Origin: Thiocystis violacea
GTDB lineage: Bacteria > Pseudomonadota > Gammaproteobacteria > Chromatiales > Chromatiaceae
Direction: 5' to 3'
NCBI RefSeq assembly: GCF_016583575.1
Contig: NZ_NRRG01000025.1
Coordinates: forward strand, 1 to 64,000
DNA length: 64,000 bases
Shown here one piece after another: positions 1-9,400 of the stretch. Numbering within the stretch: the first letter of the stretch is position 1; each line of letters begins with the position of its first letter. The position numbers and the translations under genes are program-made. The notes below the pieces were generated by a model, which worked only from the letters and a program-made list of their open reading frames with translations, was not told the DNA's origin and did not search any database.

Positions 1-93
1 AGCTTCGGCGCCGAACGGCTCTGTGTCCTCGGATTCATGCTCGATGGACGACCGTTCAAGGTCGAGCATGACATGAGGCTCGTGCTGTATTAG
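1..93 (+). CDS. C-terminal end of an unidentified protein (partial)
   Basis: Frame 1 is open from the window edge to a TAG stop and encodes about 30 residues ending in MRLVLY. The piece is too short to assign to a family. It is listed only because it is an open frame cut by the window edge; it could also be chance. Confidence 0.3.
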   Translation, partial: SFGAERLCVLGFMLDGRPFKVEHDMRLVLY

Positions 94-103
94 CTAGGCG
101 AGG

Positions 104-289
104 CTATTCGTTTTGTACTGTACTGAGCTCCCAACCTAAAAATTCGCCGATCACCTCCAGCGTGATGACTTCGCTGTCACTCAATTTCGGCGCCTCACCT
201 CGTTGCCGCAAGCGTCGCTCGCCAGTGACTTGGGCGAGGTGGTCGTCTACCCAGCAAAACACGGCGATGATAAAGTCTTCGAGCGGCAT
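104..289 (-). pseudogene. IS982-type transposase, N-terminal fragment
   Basis: From the ATG at 289 the translation starts MPLEDFIIAVFCWVDDH and contains LSDSEVITLEVIGEFLG. This is the conserved N-terminal block of IS982-family DDE transposases. The homology stops after GEFLG (about 135) and the frame closes at 104, so the catalytic DDE domain is absent. A candidate terminal repeat lies about 120 bp upstream of the start, at 407-435. The copy cannot be functional. Confidence 0.6.
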
Positions 290-406
290 GACGGTCTCCT
301 GGTGCGCGTTGGGGTGGTTCGTTCCTCTCAACGTAGCCCAGAACCGCCATGCCGCGCTTGGTTACCCTTCCGACACCGAAAAAAACTCGAACATCGCGTT
401 TAGGTT

Positions 407-435
407 GGTATGGACTTTCCCGGAAATCGCCTAAC
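407..435. repeat. Probable IS982 terminal repeat
   Basis: This 29-bp sequence contains TTTCCCGGAAATCGCCTAAC and recurs in inverse orientation at 46831-46859 with a single mismatch. It lies upstream of the truncated transposase, as an IS end should. I infer an IS terminal inverted repeat; the other end of this element is missing. Confidence 0.5.
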
Positions 436-567
436 GAAGTGGGACGAAGGCACGAAGCCTGAGCTTCATCGTGCCGACCTGCCCCAACCACCATACAGTG
501 ACTAGCGACCCGCCCGGTATAGAATGCGCCCTTTCGTTTCGACCGGACGCATCACGGACGCCCCGCC

Positions 568-2043
568 TTGAACCCACTCAAACGACTCGCCTCCCAGACC
601 GCCATCTACGGTGTCAGCAGCGTCTTCGGACGCTTTCTCAACTATCTGCTGGTGCCGTTCCTGACCTACAGCTTCGCGCCTGCGGAGTATGGCGTGGTGG
701 CGGAGTTCTACGCCTATATCGGATTCCTGGCCGTGCTCCTGGCCTTCGGGTTGGAGACGGGCTATTTCCGGTTCCGCTCCGGTGGCGAGTGGCGACCCGA
801 GATCGTCTACGGGACGGTGCTGCGGTTCCTGGTGCTGGCCAATGGCCTGTTCTTTCTCGCGCTCTTCATGTCGCGCGAGCCGATCGCCGAGCTGCTGCGT
901 CATCCGAGTCACCCGGAATTCATCTGGTGGTGCGGCGCGATCCTGGCGCTCGACTCGATCGGCGCCCTGGCCTTCGCCCGTCTGCGCGCCGAGGATCGGG
1001 CGGGGCGCTTCGCCGCGATCAAGTTGTTCGAGATCGGCGCCAACGTCGGCCTGACCATCTTCTTCATCTATGTCTGCCGCTCCGCCCACGAGAGCGATCC
1101 CCAATCCTGGCTCGGCCAGATCTGGGATCCGAGGATCGGCGTGGGCTATGTCTTCATCGCCAATCTGATCGCGAGCCTGATCAAGCTGCTGATGCTCGCG
1201 CCCCAGTTGCTCGGCGGTCTCGGAAGTTTCGACACGGCCCTGTTTAAGCAGCTCATCCGCTACTCGCTGCCCATGGTGGTCATCGGCTTCGCCGGCATCA
1301 TCAACGAGATGCTCGACCGCGCCGCGCTCAAGTATCTGCTGCCCTTCGATGCCGAGACCAACATGGCCCAGCTCGGTATCTATAGCGCCTGCTACAAGCT
1401 CTCGATCCTCATGTCGCTCTTCATCCAGGCCTTCCGTTACGCCGGCGAGCCGTTCTTCTTCAGCTACGCCAAACAGAGCGACGCGCGCCAGACCTATGCC
1501 GTGGTGCTCAACTGGTTCGTCATCTGCTGTGTCTTTCTTTTCCTGCTGGTGACGCTCTACATGGACGTCTTCCAGTATTTCGTCGGCGAAGCCTATCGCG
1601 AGGGCTTGGTCGTGGTGCCGGTGCTGCTGCTTGCCAACCTGGCGCTCGGCATCTACGTGAACCTCTCGATCTGGTACAAGCTGACCGACCGCACCCTCCT
1701 GGGGGCTGGTGTCTCGCTGGCCGGCGCCCTCATCACCATAGGGCTGCTTGTCTGGTGGGTGCCGGTGCATGGCTACAAGGGCGCGGCCTGGGCGCATCTG
1801 GTCTGTTACGGGTCGATGGTATTGATGTCCTACCTGTTGGGGCGTCGTTACTATCCGGTGCCCTACCAGATCGGAAAGGTTCTGGGTTACGTCGGCCTGG
1901 GAATCGGACTCTATCTGGCGAGCGAATGGCTCCAGACCACGACGGGCTGGAACCCCTTGCTGGTCGGAACCCTGTTCATGGGCGTCTTTCTCCTAGCGGT
2001 CCTTGTGCTGGACGTCCGCAAACTGGTCCGCCCCTTGTCCTGA
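568..2043 (+). CDS. Polysaccharide/oligosaccharide flippase (Wzx-like, MOP superfamily)
   Basis: This 491-residue protein is almost entirely hydrophobic, with about 12-14 predicted membrane segments. The N-terminal signature (TAIYGVSSVFGRFLNYLLVP, then a segment with FAPAEYGVVAEFYAY) is typical of lipopolysaccharide-biosynthesis and O-antigen flippases, which move lipid-linked sugars across the inner membrane. The only in-frame start near the N-terminus is TTG at 568, without a strong ribosome site. No glycosyltransferase lies downstream. Three separate pieces of this gene are copied in the fragment cluster at 4013-4195, so it has donated sequence by partial duplication. The exact sugar substrate cannot be told. 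Confidence 0.85.
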   Translation: MNPLKRLASQTAIYGVSSVFGRFLNYLLVPFLTYSFAPAEYGVVAEFYAYIGFLAVLLAFGLETGYFRFRSGGEWRPEIVYGTVLRFLVLANGLFFLALFMSREPIAELLRHPSHPEFIWWCGAILALDSIGALAFARLRAEDRAGRFAAIKLFEIGANVGLTIFFIYVCRSAHESDPQSWLGQIWDPRIGVGYVFIANLIASLIKLLMLAPQLLGGLGSFDTALFKQLIRYSLPMVVIGFAGIINEMLDRAALKYLLPFDAETNMAQLGIYSACYKLSILMSLFIQAFRYAGEPFFFSYAKQSDARQTYAVVLNWFVICCVFLFLLVTLYMDVFQYFVGEAYREGLVVVPVLLLANLALGIYVNLSIWYKLTDRTLLGAGVSLAGALITIGLLVWWVPVHGYKGAAWAHLVCYGSMVLMSYLLGRRYYPVPYQIGKVLGYVGLGIGLYLASEWLQTTTGWNPLLVGTLFMGVFLLAVLVLDVRKLVRPLS

Positions 2044-2158
2044 GAGATTGTGAAACGTTCAACGGGGCATATCGATTTCACAGCCTAATGCTCGCCAGAA
2101 GCGGCAGTTTTCTGGAGCAGTTCCGCCACGATCGGTCCGCATACCTTGCCGCCCAATC

Positions 2159-2397
2159 GGTGTTCTCGCCGCCATCGCCGGGCAGGTTGCCGACGTAGAC
2201 GTATCTCAGTCCCACTTCGTGGCCGATGACCGCCGCGCGTCTCAGCGTCTCGGAGGGCGTCGCCTGGATGTCACGCATCTCGTAGGCGGCGTGGAAGCGC
2301 GAGACGTGCCAGTGGATGTCCGCAGAGACCGACTGGATGAAGGCGGCGATGTCGCGCAATTCGCCGTCCGAGTCATTGACCCCTGGGGATACGGCCC
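2159..2397 (-). pseudogene. AmmeMemoRadiSam radical SAM enzyme (AmrS), C-terminal fragment
   Basis: Reading the minus strand gives VSPGVNDSDGELRDIAAFI, then IHWHVSRFHAAYEM, then GLRYVYVGNLPGDGGENT. This is the conserved C-terminal part of AmrS-type radical SAM proteins. The N-terminal CxxxCxxC domain is absent, the sequence beyond GENT is unrelated, and the 5' edge abuts an Hpt coding fragment on the opposite strand at about 2395. It is a dead fragment. Confidence 0.65.
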
Positions 2398-2657
2398 GCT
2401 ATCGCGAGTTGCGCGCGACCTTTTTGGCCGAGCTGCCTGGCCAGTTGGAGGCGATGGGTCGGGCGCTGGAGCGGCAAGAGTACGGCGACTTGGCGACCAT
2501 CGCTCACAAGTTGAAGGGCGTGGCGGGCAGCTTCGGCCTGCCCGAGGCGACCCGCGTGGCCGGGGTGATCGAAACACGGGCACGTCAGGATCATGACGAG
2601 GGAATCGCGGAGCGGCTCCGTGAGCTGGAGAGAATATGTCAAGTCGATGGCGGATGA
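2316..2657 (+). CDS. Histidine phosphotransfer (Hpt) domain protein, N-terminally replaced
   Basis: Residues 27-113 form an Hpt domain with the phospho-acceptor motif IAHKLKGVAGSFG. Hpt domains relay phosphate from hybrid kinases to response regulators. The first 26 residues are encoded by the antisense of the AmrS fragment, so the natural N-terminus, probably the end of a hybrid kinase, was lost at a breakpoint near 2395. The stop overlaps the start of the response regulator gene at 2636 by 22 bp, which suggests an original kinase/regulator operon. Expression of the remnant is uncertain. Confidence 0.55.
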   Translation: MSAETDWMKAAMSRNSPSESLTPGDTARYRELRATFLAELPGQLEAMGRALERQEYGDLATIAHKLKGVAGSFGLPEATRVAGVIETRARQDHDEGIAERLRELERICQVDGG

Positions 2658-3301
2658 TTCGAGTCGAGGCGGAGGCGATCACGTCGAATGCTCCGCTACC
2701 CCATGCGGTATTCACATGCGACGGCGCCTTGCTGGCGAGCCAGGGTGCCAAGGTTTACGAAGAAGAAAAGCTCGAGATTCTGAAATGGCAGGGATGGTGT
2801 CAGAGGGCTCCCATCGCGGAGGCCCCGCCAGACGGATTCGACACGGAATCCGTCACGAGGCGCCCCCCCATCGAGGACGACGGATTGCGCCTCACGGCCA
2901 GCCTGCCCGCGCCCCTGGAGCGGACCACGGCCCTGGTCGCCGATGATTTACCCCTGGCGAGGAAACTGCTCACGGACATCCTGACCGATCAGGGCGTGCG
3001 GCGGGTGATCCCGGCGGAGGACGGCAAGCAGGCGATCAGCCGTTTTTTCAACGACGCCCCAAATCTGGTGTTCCTGGATATCGACATGCCGAATCTCGAT
3101 GGTCTCGGCGCCTTGAGACAGATCAAGTCCTGGTCGCCGGACGCCTTCGTCTGTCTGATCAGCGCCAGCAGCACCAGGGAAAACGTGCGGGCCGCCCGCG
3201 ACTACCAAGTGGACGGTTTTCTGGTCAAGCCGTTCAGCATCCTGAATCTGAGACGGGTTCTGGAAAAATATCAGGCGCGCCTGCCCTCCAGCGCGATCTG
3301 A
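2636..3301 (+). CDS. Response regulator with C-terminal receiver domain
   Basis: This 221-residue protein has an unassigned N-terminal stretch (1-95) and a CheY-like receiver domain (about 98-215). The receiver has the acidic pair in ALVADD, the acceptor Asp in LVFLDIDMPNLDG, the Ser of CLISAS and the Lys of LVKPF, so it should be phosphorylatable. There is no output domain. The ATG at 2636 is preceded by GGAGA and overlaps the Hpt gene, so the two were probably a phosphorelay pair. The N-terminal part may be divergent or rebuilt by rearrangement. Confidence 0.75.
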   Translation: MSSRWRMIRVEAEAITSNAPLPHAVFTCDGALLASQGAKVYEEEKLEILKWQGWCQRAPIAEAPPDGFDTESVTRRPPIEDDGLRLTASLPAPLERTTALVADDLPLARKLLTDILTDQGVRRVIPAEDGKQAISRFFNDAPNLVFLDIDMPNLDGLGALRQIKSWSPDAFVCLISASSTRENVRAARDYQVDGFLVKPFSILNLRRVLEKYQARLPSSAI

Positions 3302-3469
3302 GCGCGCCGGACGCCGGTTCGCGATTGTGACGGGCGTCGCGTCGCCGCCCAGCGGGCTGACCTAGGCTTGAGTCGTGGGAATGAGGGCCGCCGCGTCCGC
3401 GGAGGGTCGGCGGATCCAACAAGGCGAGGGGCCATCCTGGCAAGCGCATTGACCAACCGGAGTGGGGAC

Positions 3470-3631
3470 ATGACAGAGATCCAAATGTGGTTCGGAACCC
3501 TATCGGGTTGGGTTTTCCTCTATGGTTGCCTGTTGGGATTGGCCACGCGGGCCATTCTTCAACCCGGATTCGCGCGGATTGGCGTCAGGGTCGAGGAAGA
3601 GGGGCCGAGAAGGAGATCGCGAGGTTTCTGA
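3470..3631 (+). CDS. Small putative membrane protein
   Basis: An ATG at 3470 preceded by GTGGGGAC opens a 53-residue frame with one hydrophobic stretch (WFGTLSGWVFLYGCLLGLAT) followed by an Arg-rich tail. No family is recognised. It lies at the edge of the fragment cluster and may be the N-terminus of a lost gene. Confidence 0.35.
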   Translation: MTEIQMWFGTLSGWVFLYGCLLGLATRAILQPGFARIGVRVEEEGPRRRSRGF

Positions 3632-3754
3632 TCGAGTGATCGGTTCGAGGGCCTTGGATTTTTCGATGGAGCCACGCGCAGGGAGGCCGTTACCGGGAGA
3701 TCCGTTGGGGGGCTGTTGTTCGGGTCGGACGGGGCGAGGGTCGGGCGGATGCCG

Positions 3755-3893
3755 GCCCTCGCCCGAGGCCGTTCCAGACGAAATTCGGCGCCCGGCTCGG
3801 CCCCGATCACCTCGACACGTCCACCCATGGCCAGGGTCGGACGCCGCACCAGGGCCAGCCCGATTCCCGTTCCCCCGATAGCGCCGAGTGCGA
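3755..3893 (-). pseudogene. Copy of the 3' end of the histidine kinase at 10.6 kb
   Basis: This stretch repeats 10605-10733, the C-terminal ATPase end of the kinase encoded at 10567-12750, in the same orientation and with only scattered mismatches. Homology breaks off at the codons after the conserved GTGIGLALVRR region. It is a non-functional duplicated fragment. Confidence 0.75.
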
Positions 3894-3921
3894 CCAAGAG
3901 TGCGGCGCACCGGCCATCGCC

Positions 3922-3980
3922 CGTAGATGGGCAAAACCCGTGCTCTATCGCATCGGCCATACGACGGAGGCGTAACGGGC
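3922..3980. repeat. Dispersed intergenic repeat, copy 1
   Basis: The stretch carrying GTGCTCTATCGCATC and a nearby CATACGAC block recurs in degenerate form at 4233-4300. Both copies lie among gene fragments and encode nothing obvious. Confidence 0.5.
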
Positions 3981-4012
3981 CTGCCCAGCCTGTACGCCCC
4001 GAGGCTCAAGCT

Positions 4013-4195
4013 TCATGTCACGCGAGCCGATCGCCGAGCGGCCGCGTCATCCGAGTCACCTTTCTTCTTCAGCTACGCCAAGCACAGCGACGCGCGCCAG
4101 ACCTATGCCGTGGTGCTCAACTGGTTCATGGGCGTCTTTCTTCTGGTGGTCCTTGTGCTGGACGTCCGCAAACTGGTCCGCCCCTTGTCCTGAGA
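4013..4195 (+). pseudogene. Mosaic mini-copy of the flippase gene
   Basis: Three separate pieces of the flippase gene at 568-2043 are joined in order: one matching about 868-913 (CGAGCCGATCGCCGAG), one matching about 1452-1521 (the FFFSYAK..DARQTYAVVLNWF coding segment) and one matching about 1977-2045 (the C-terminal end with its stop). The second and third pieces stay in the original reading frame and end at the same stop. The sequence after the stop also resembles the flippase 3' flank. It is an internally deleted duplicate, not a gene. Confidence 0.8.
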
Positions 4196-4232
4196 TGTTC
4201 TGAAACGATTCAACCCGGCCTGGGTTCGACCC

Positions 4233-4300
4233 GTGTATGGGCAAATCTCGCGCTCTATCGCATCATACGACCGAGGCTTAACAGGCGTGCCCATCCGAAC
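4233..4300. repeat. Dispersed intergenic repeat, copy 2
   Basis: Degenerate second copy of the 3922-3980 repeat (CGCTCTATCGCATCATACGA). It is followed by a short GGATGGGCA...TTTGCCCATCC inverted repeat at about 4314-4342. A related inverted repeat occurs at 16031-16058. Confidence 0.5.
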
Positions 4301-4587
4301 CTCGGAGTGTACGGGATGGGCATCGCGGCGCTTTGCCCATCCTACGAGGGTTTTGTACAAGCGCTGAGTCGACCCGTAGGATTGGCAGAGCGAGAGCGAT
4401 GCCCATCTTGAGCCTCGGATGGAACCCGGCACTGCGCCCGTTTCTTGATCGGATTCAAATAACGCGCACTCGATGTGGTGAAGAATGGCGGGTCATGGCC
4501 GCGGCGCTTCATTTGAATCGATCAAGGCGCCATCGCGAAATTCCAAACACGCCAGAGATGGCCTTGCGGACCGAATGGAGGCCGATC

Positions 4588-6405
4588 ATGTCGGCAACGC
4601 TTCTGATCGTCGATGATGTGCCGGAGAATCTGGCGGTTCTCGGTGAGTTGCTGCGTGGTGCCGGTTACCGCGTCAAGGCGGCCAATTCCGGGCCTACCGC
4701 GCTTCAGTACGCCGTCTCCGAGCCGCGTCCGGATCTGATCCTGCTCGATGTGATGATGCCGGACATGGATGGATACGAGGTCATGGAGCGATTGCGCGCC
4801 GATGTCCGCACCCAGGATGTGCCGATCATTTTCGTCACCGCCATGAACAGCGTCGAGGCGGAAATCCTGGGTCTGGAGCGTGGCGCCGCGGATTACATCA
4901 CCAAGCCGATCGTCGCGCCCCTGGTTCTGGCGCGGGTGCGGGCTCAACTGGGACTGAAGCAGGTTCGCGACTGGTTACGCGATCAAAACGCCTTTCTGGA
5001 GAACGAGGTGGCGCGGCGCGTGGTCGAGGCGCAATCCGCCCTGGCCGTGAGCGAGCAGGTCCAGGCGTGTCTCGAACGCAAGTCGAATTTCGACGACCTG
5101 ACGGGTCTGCCCAACCGCAATCTGCTGTCCGACCGGCTGGCGCGGGCCATCGAGCGCAGTCGCGAGGATGGAAGTCCGCTGACGATCCTGACCCTGAACC
5201 TCGACCGCTTCAAGGGCGTCAACGAGAGTCTCGGACGCGCCGCCGGCGATCAGGCCCTGCTCGACGTGGCGAAACGGCTGGCGCGACTCCTGTCTCCGAC
5301 CGACACTCTGGCGCGCGTCGAGGGCGACGAATTCATCCTGGTGACGGGGGCGAACGAGCGCGACGGGATCGATTGTTACGCCCAGCCGATCCTCGCCGAA
5401 TTGACCGCGCCGCTGCGCATCGAGGGGCGTGAGTTCGTGCTCACCGCCAGTATCGGCATCGCCGTCTTCCCCAAGGATGGCGACAGCGGCGAGGAACTGC
5501 TGCGCAATGCCAACGCGGCCATGTTCCGGGCCAAGCTCGCGGGGGGGCAGGCTTTCCGTTTTTATACCCCGGCCATGAATGCGCGCGCGCTCGAACGGCT
5601 CGACCTGGAGAACGGTCTGCGTCAGGCGATCGAACAGGGCGGGCTGGTGCTCCACTATCAGCCGCAACTCGATCTGCGCAGCGGCCAGATCATCGGCGCC
5701 GAGGCGCTGGTACGCTGGTCGCATCCGATACGCGGCATGATCTCGCCGGGCGATTTCATTCCGCTCGCGGAGGAATCCGGTCTCATCGTGCCGCTGGGAG
5801 AGTGGGTGCTGCGCGAGGCCTGTCGCCAGAACCGCGCCTGGCAGGTGGCCGGACTGCCGCCGCTGACGGTCGCGGTCAATCTGTCGGCGCGTCAGTTCGC
5901 CGCCGGCGATATCGTCGCCATAGCCACCGCCATCCTGAGCGAGACCGGGCTGGCGCCCCAGTACCTGGAACTCGAACTGACCGAAAGCGCCGTGATGACC
6001 GATACGGATGGCTTCATCGAGGCCACGCGACGGTTGAAGGATCTCTCGGTGTCACTCTCCATCGACGATTTCGGCACCGGCTTTTCCTCGCTCAGTTATC
6101 TGCGCCGCTTCGATATCGATCGTCTCAAGATCGACCAGTCCTTCGTCCGCGACATCGTGGTGGATTCCAGCAGTGCCGCGATCGTCGTGGCGATCATCGC
6201 CCTGGCGCACAGCCTCAACCTGGCGGCGCTCGCCGAGGGCGTGGAAACCGAGGCGCAGCTCCAGTTTCTGCGCGCCAACGATTGCGACGAAATGCAGGGC
6301 TATTATTTCAGCCGCCCGCTGCCGGCCGCCGAGTTCGAGGCCCTGCTGCGGACCCCGCGCCGGCTGGAGTTTCCGACCGAGTCCACCCCATCCAGGGGCC
6401 TTTAG
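4588..6405 (+). CDS. Response regulator with GGDEF and EAL domains (c-di-GMP phosphodiesterase, probable)
   Basis: This 605-residue protein starts at the ATG at 4588, with GGAG 8 bp upstream. Domains in order are a receiver (1-125, acceptor Asp in LILLDVMMPDMDG), a GGDEF domain (about 165-325) and an EAL domain (about 335-590). The GGDEF signature reads EGDEF, so diguanylate cyclase activity is doubtful. The EAL domain keeps AEALVRW, ELTESAV, IDDFGTGFSSL, LKIDQSF and the AEGVET block, so it should hydrolyse c-di-GMP. The gene ends 3 bp before the large hybrid kinase gene, which probably phosphorylates it. Confidence 0.92.
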   Translation: MSATLLIVDDVPENLAVLGELLRGAGYRVKAANSGPTALQYAVSEPRPDLILLDVMMPDMDGYEVMERLRADVRTQDVPIIFVTAMNSVEAEILGLERGAADYITKPIVAPLVLARVRAQLGLKQVRDWLRDQNAFLENEVARRVVEAQSALAVSEQVQACLERKSNFDDLTGLPNRNLLSDRLARAIERSREDGSPLTILTLNLDRFKGVNESLGRAAGDQALLDVAKRLARLLSPTDTLARVEGDEFILVTGANERDGIDCYAQPILAELTAPLRIEGREFVLTASIGIAVFPKDGDSGEELLRNANAAMFRAKLAGGQAFRFYTPAMNARALERLDLENGLRQAIEQGGLVLHYQPQLDLRSGQIIGAEALVRWSHPIRGMISPGDFIPLAEESGLIVPLGEWVLREACRQNRAWQVAGLPPLTVAVNLSARQFAAGDIVAIATAILSETGLAPQYLELELTESAVMTDTDGFIEATRRLKDLSVSLSIDDFGTGFSSLSYLRRFDIDRLKIDQSFVRDIVVDSSSAAIVVAIIALAHSLNLAALAEGVETEAQLQFLRANDCDEMQGYYFSRPLPAAEFEALLRTPRRLEFPTESTPSRGL

Positions 6406-6408
6406 ACC

Positions 6409-9400
6409 ATGGATGATCCTTCATCCCTCGATTCATCCGCCCCCGATGCCGGCGACTCGCGCCTGCGCGTGGCGATGATCTGGGTCGTGATGTCCTACGT
6501 ACTCTTCGCGACACTCTGGATCCTGTTCTCGGATGTCATCCTGGCGCGGTTGGTTCGCGATCCGGATGACATGGCGGCCGCCAGCATACTCAAGGGCTGG
6601 GTCTTCGTCGCCGTGACCTCGGGCCTGCTCTACGCCTTGATGCGACGCCTGCTCGGCGGCGCGCGCGACCGGTCCGCGCGCTCGCCGCTCATGCCGTCCG
6701 GTCCGGCGGCCGTCGGACGCTGGCCGCGCTGGACACTGTACCTGCTGGCCGTCGCCCTGACGGCCGCCACCCTGCTGATCCGCGACCACATGGCCGTCTC
6801 CTTCGGCGAACAGCCACGCCTGATCCTCCTCATGCTCCCGATCCTGTTGAGCGCCATCGTCGGTGGCTTCGGCCCCGGTCTGACCGCGACGCTCGGCGCG
6901 GTACTCGGTATCAATTACAGCACCATCCCACCGACCGGGAGCCTGACCATCGCGGCCACGCATGATCTGCTGCAATGGGGCCTCCTGATCATGAATGGTC
7001 TGCTGGTCAGCCTCCTCAGCGAACTCATGCACTGGACCCGACGGCGCACCGAGGCCAACCTGCTGTTGCAGACCGTGACGCTGGCCAGCATCGGCGATGG
7101 GGTGATCGCGACCGACCTTCAGGGGCGGGTCACCTTTATCAACGCGGAGGCTGAACGCCTGACCGGCTGGAACCCGTCGGCGGCGGTGGGTCGGCCGCTG
7201 AACGAGGTTATAAGCCTGATCGACGAGCAAACCCGGCCGGTCGAGAATCCGGTCGCTCGGGCGCTGGATACGCGACAGATCGTGGCGTTGGACGACCGGA
7301 TCCGGTTGCTCTCGACGTCCGGCGCCCAGACGCCGATCCGCGGCAGCGCCTCGCCGATCCGTCACGACGACGGCGACCCGCCTCGGGGAATCGTGCTGGT
7401 CTTCCGCGACGACAGCGCGCGCCGGCTCGGCGAGCTGGCCCTGGAGCGCGAGCGCGGCCAGCTCAAGACGCTGCTGCAAACCCTGCCGGATCCCGTCTGG
7501 CTCAAGGATCCGGCGGGGGTCTTCCTGGCCTGCAACGCGCGTTTCGAAAACCTTCTGGGTGTCCCCGAGTCCGCGATCGTCGGCAAGACCGACTACGATT
7601 TCGTCGACCGCGAGCTGGCCGATTTCTTCCGTGAGAAGGATCTGGCCGCCATCGCGGCGGGCGGACCCTCGGTCAACGAGGAAGAGATCCGTTTCGCCAA
7701 CGATGGTCACCGTCTATGGGTCGAGACCATCAAGACCCCGGTGCGCGATGCCGAGGGCCAACTCATCGGCGTCCTCGGCATCGCCCGCGATATCAGCGCC
7801 GTCCGCGCCACCCTGGCCGCCCTGCGCGACAGCGAGGCCCGCTATCGGGAGCTGTTCGAGTCGATGCGCGAAGGCTTCTATCTGGCCGAACTCATCGAGG
7901 ATGAGTCGAGCGAGCCGGTGGACTGGCGTTTTCTCGATGTGAATCCGGCCCATTCACGCATCCTCGGACGCCCGCGCGAGACGGTCGTCGGTTATCGCGC
8001 GCGTGAGGTTTTGCCCGGACTGGAGCCATTCTGGTTCGAGGTGACCAAGCGGGTCGCGCTGACCCGCGAGCCGGCTATTATCGAGGGATTCACTCAGACG
8101 ACGGGGCGCTGGTATCGCAATCACTTCTACTCGCCGCGCGAGGGTCAATTCGCCTGTATTTTCAGCGATATCACCGAAAGCAAGACCGCGGAGGAGCAAG
8201 TGAGAAAGCTCTCGCTGGCCGTCGAGCAGAGTCCGGCCAGCATCATCATCACCAACGCCGAGGCCCGGATCGAATACGTCAACCAGGCGTGCCTGAACCA
8301 GACCGGCTATGCGCTGGAGGACATGATCGGCCAGAGTCCGGCCCTATTGCGCTCGGGACTGACGCCACCGGAGACCTACGTGGCGCTGAACGAGGCGCGT
8401 CGCCGGGGCGAGATCTGGAGGGGCGAATTCCACAACCGGCGCAAGAACGGCGAAAGCTACGTCTGCTTCGCCATCATCGCGCCCATCCGACAGCCCGACG
8501 GGTCGATCAGCCACTTCGTCTCGGTGCAGGAGGACATCAGCGAGCGCAAGCGCATCGGCGAGGAACTCGATCTGCACCGTCATCACCTGGAGGATCTGGT
8601 CAACCAACGCACGGCGGAACTGGCCGAGGCGCGCGAACGCGCGGAGTCGGCCAGCCTGGCCAAGAGCGCCTTCCTGGCCAACATGAGCCACGAGATCCGT
8701 ACCCCGATGAACGCCATCGTCGGCCTCACCCAACTGCTGCGGCGCGAGAGCCGGGATGACGCCCAGGCCGATCGTCTGGCCAAGATCGAGGCGGCGGCGC
8801 ATCACCTATTGAGCGTCATCAGCGACATCCTGGATCTGTCCAAGATCGAGGCGGGCCGGCTGCGGCTGGAAGAGACCGACTTCGCCTTGTCCGAGGTGCT
8901 CGAGTCGGTGCATGGGATGATCCAGGAGGGGGCGAGGGCCAAGGGGCTCAGCCTGGAGATCGAAAGCGAGGCGATTCCGGACTGGTTGCGCGGCGATCCG
9001 ACCCGCTTGCGTCAGGCCCTGTTCAATTATGTCGGCAACGCACTCAAGTTCACCGAGCGGGGATTCATCCGGTTGAGCATCCGGCGGCAGGAAGAACGCG
9101 AGGAGCGGCTGCTGGTTCGCTTCGAGGTCAGTGACAGCGGCATCGGGATCGAACCCGAGATCCTGCCCAAGCTGTTTTCCGTCTTCGAGCAGGCGGATTC
9201 CTCCACCACGCGCAAATTCGGGGGCACTGGATTGGGATTGGCCATCACGCGCCGTCTGGCCCGCCTGATGGGTGGCGAGACGGGTGCCGACAGCGTCCCT
9301 GGACAGGGCAGTACCTTCTGGTTCACCGCCTGGCTCGCGCGCGGCGTGGGGAGCCGGCCGCGAGTGGCGCCGCGGGTCGAGCAGGATGCCGAGTTGACCC

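Noticed and set aside
3500-4009. A 169-codon minus-strand gene
   Set aside because: It only covers the duplicated kinase fragment and flanking repeats in a mixed frame; no complete domain.
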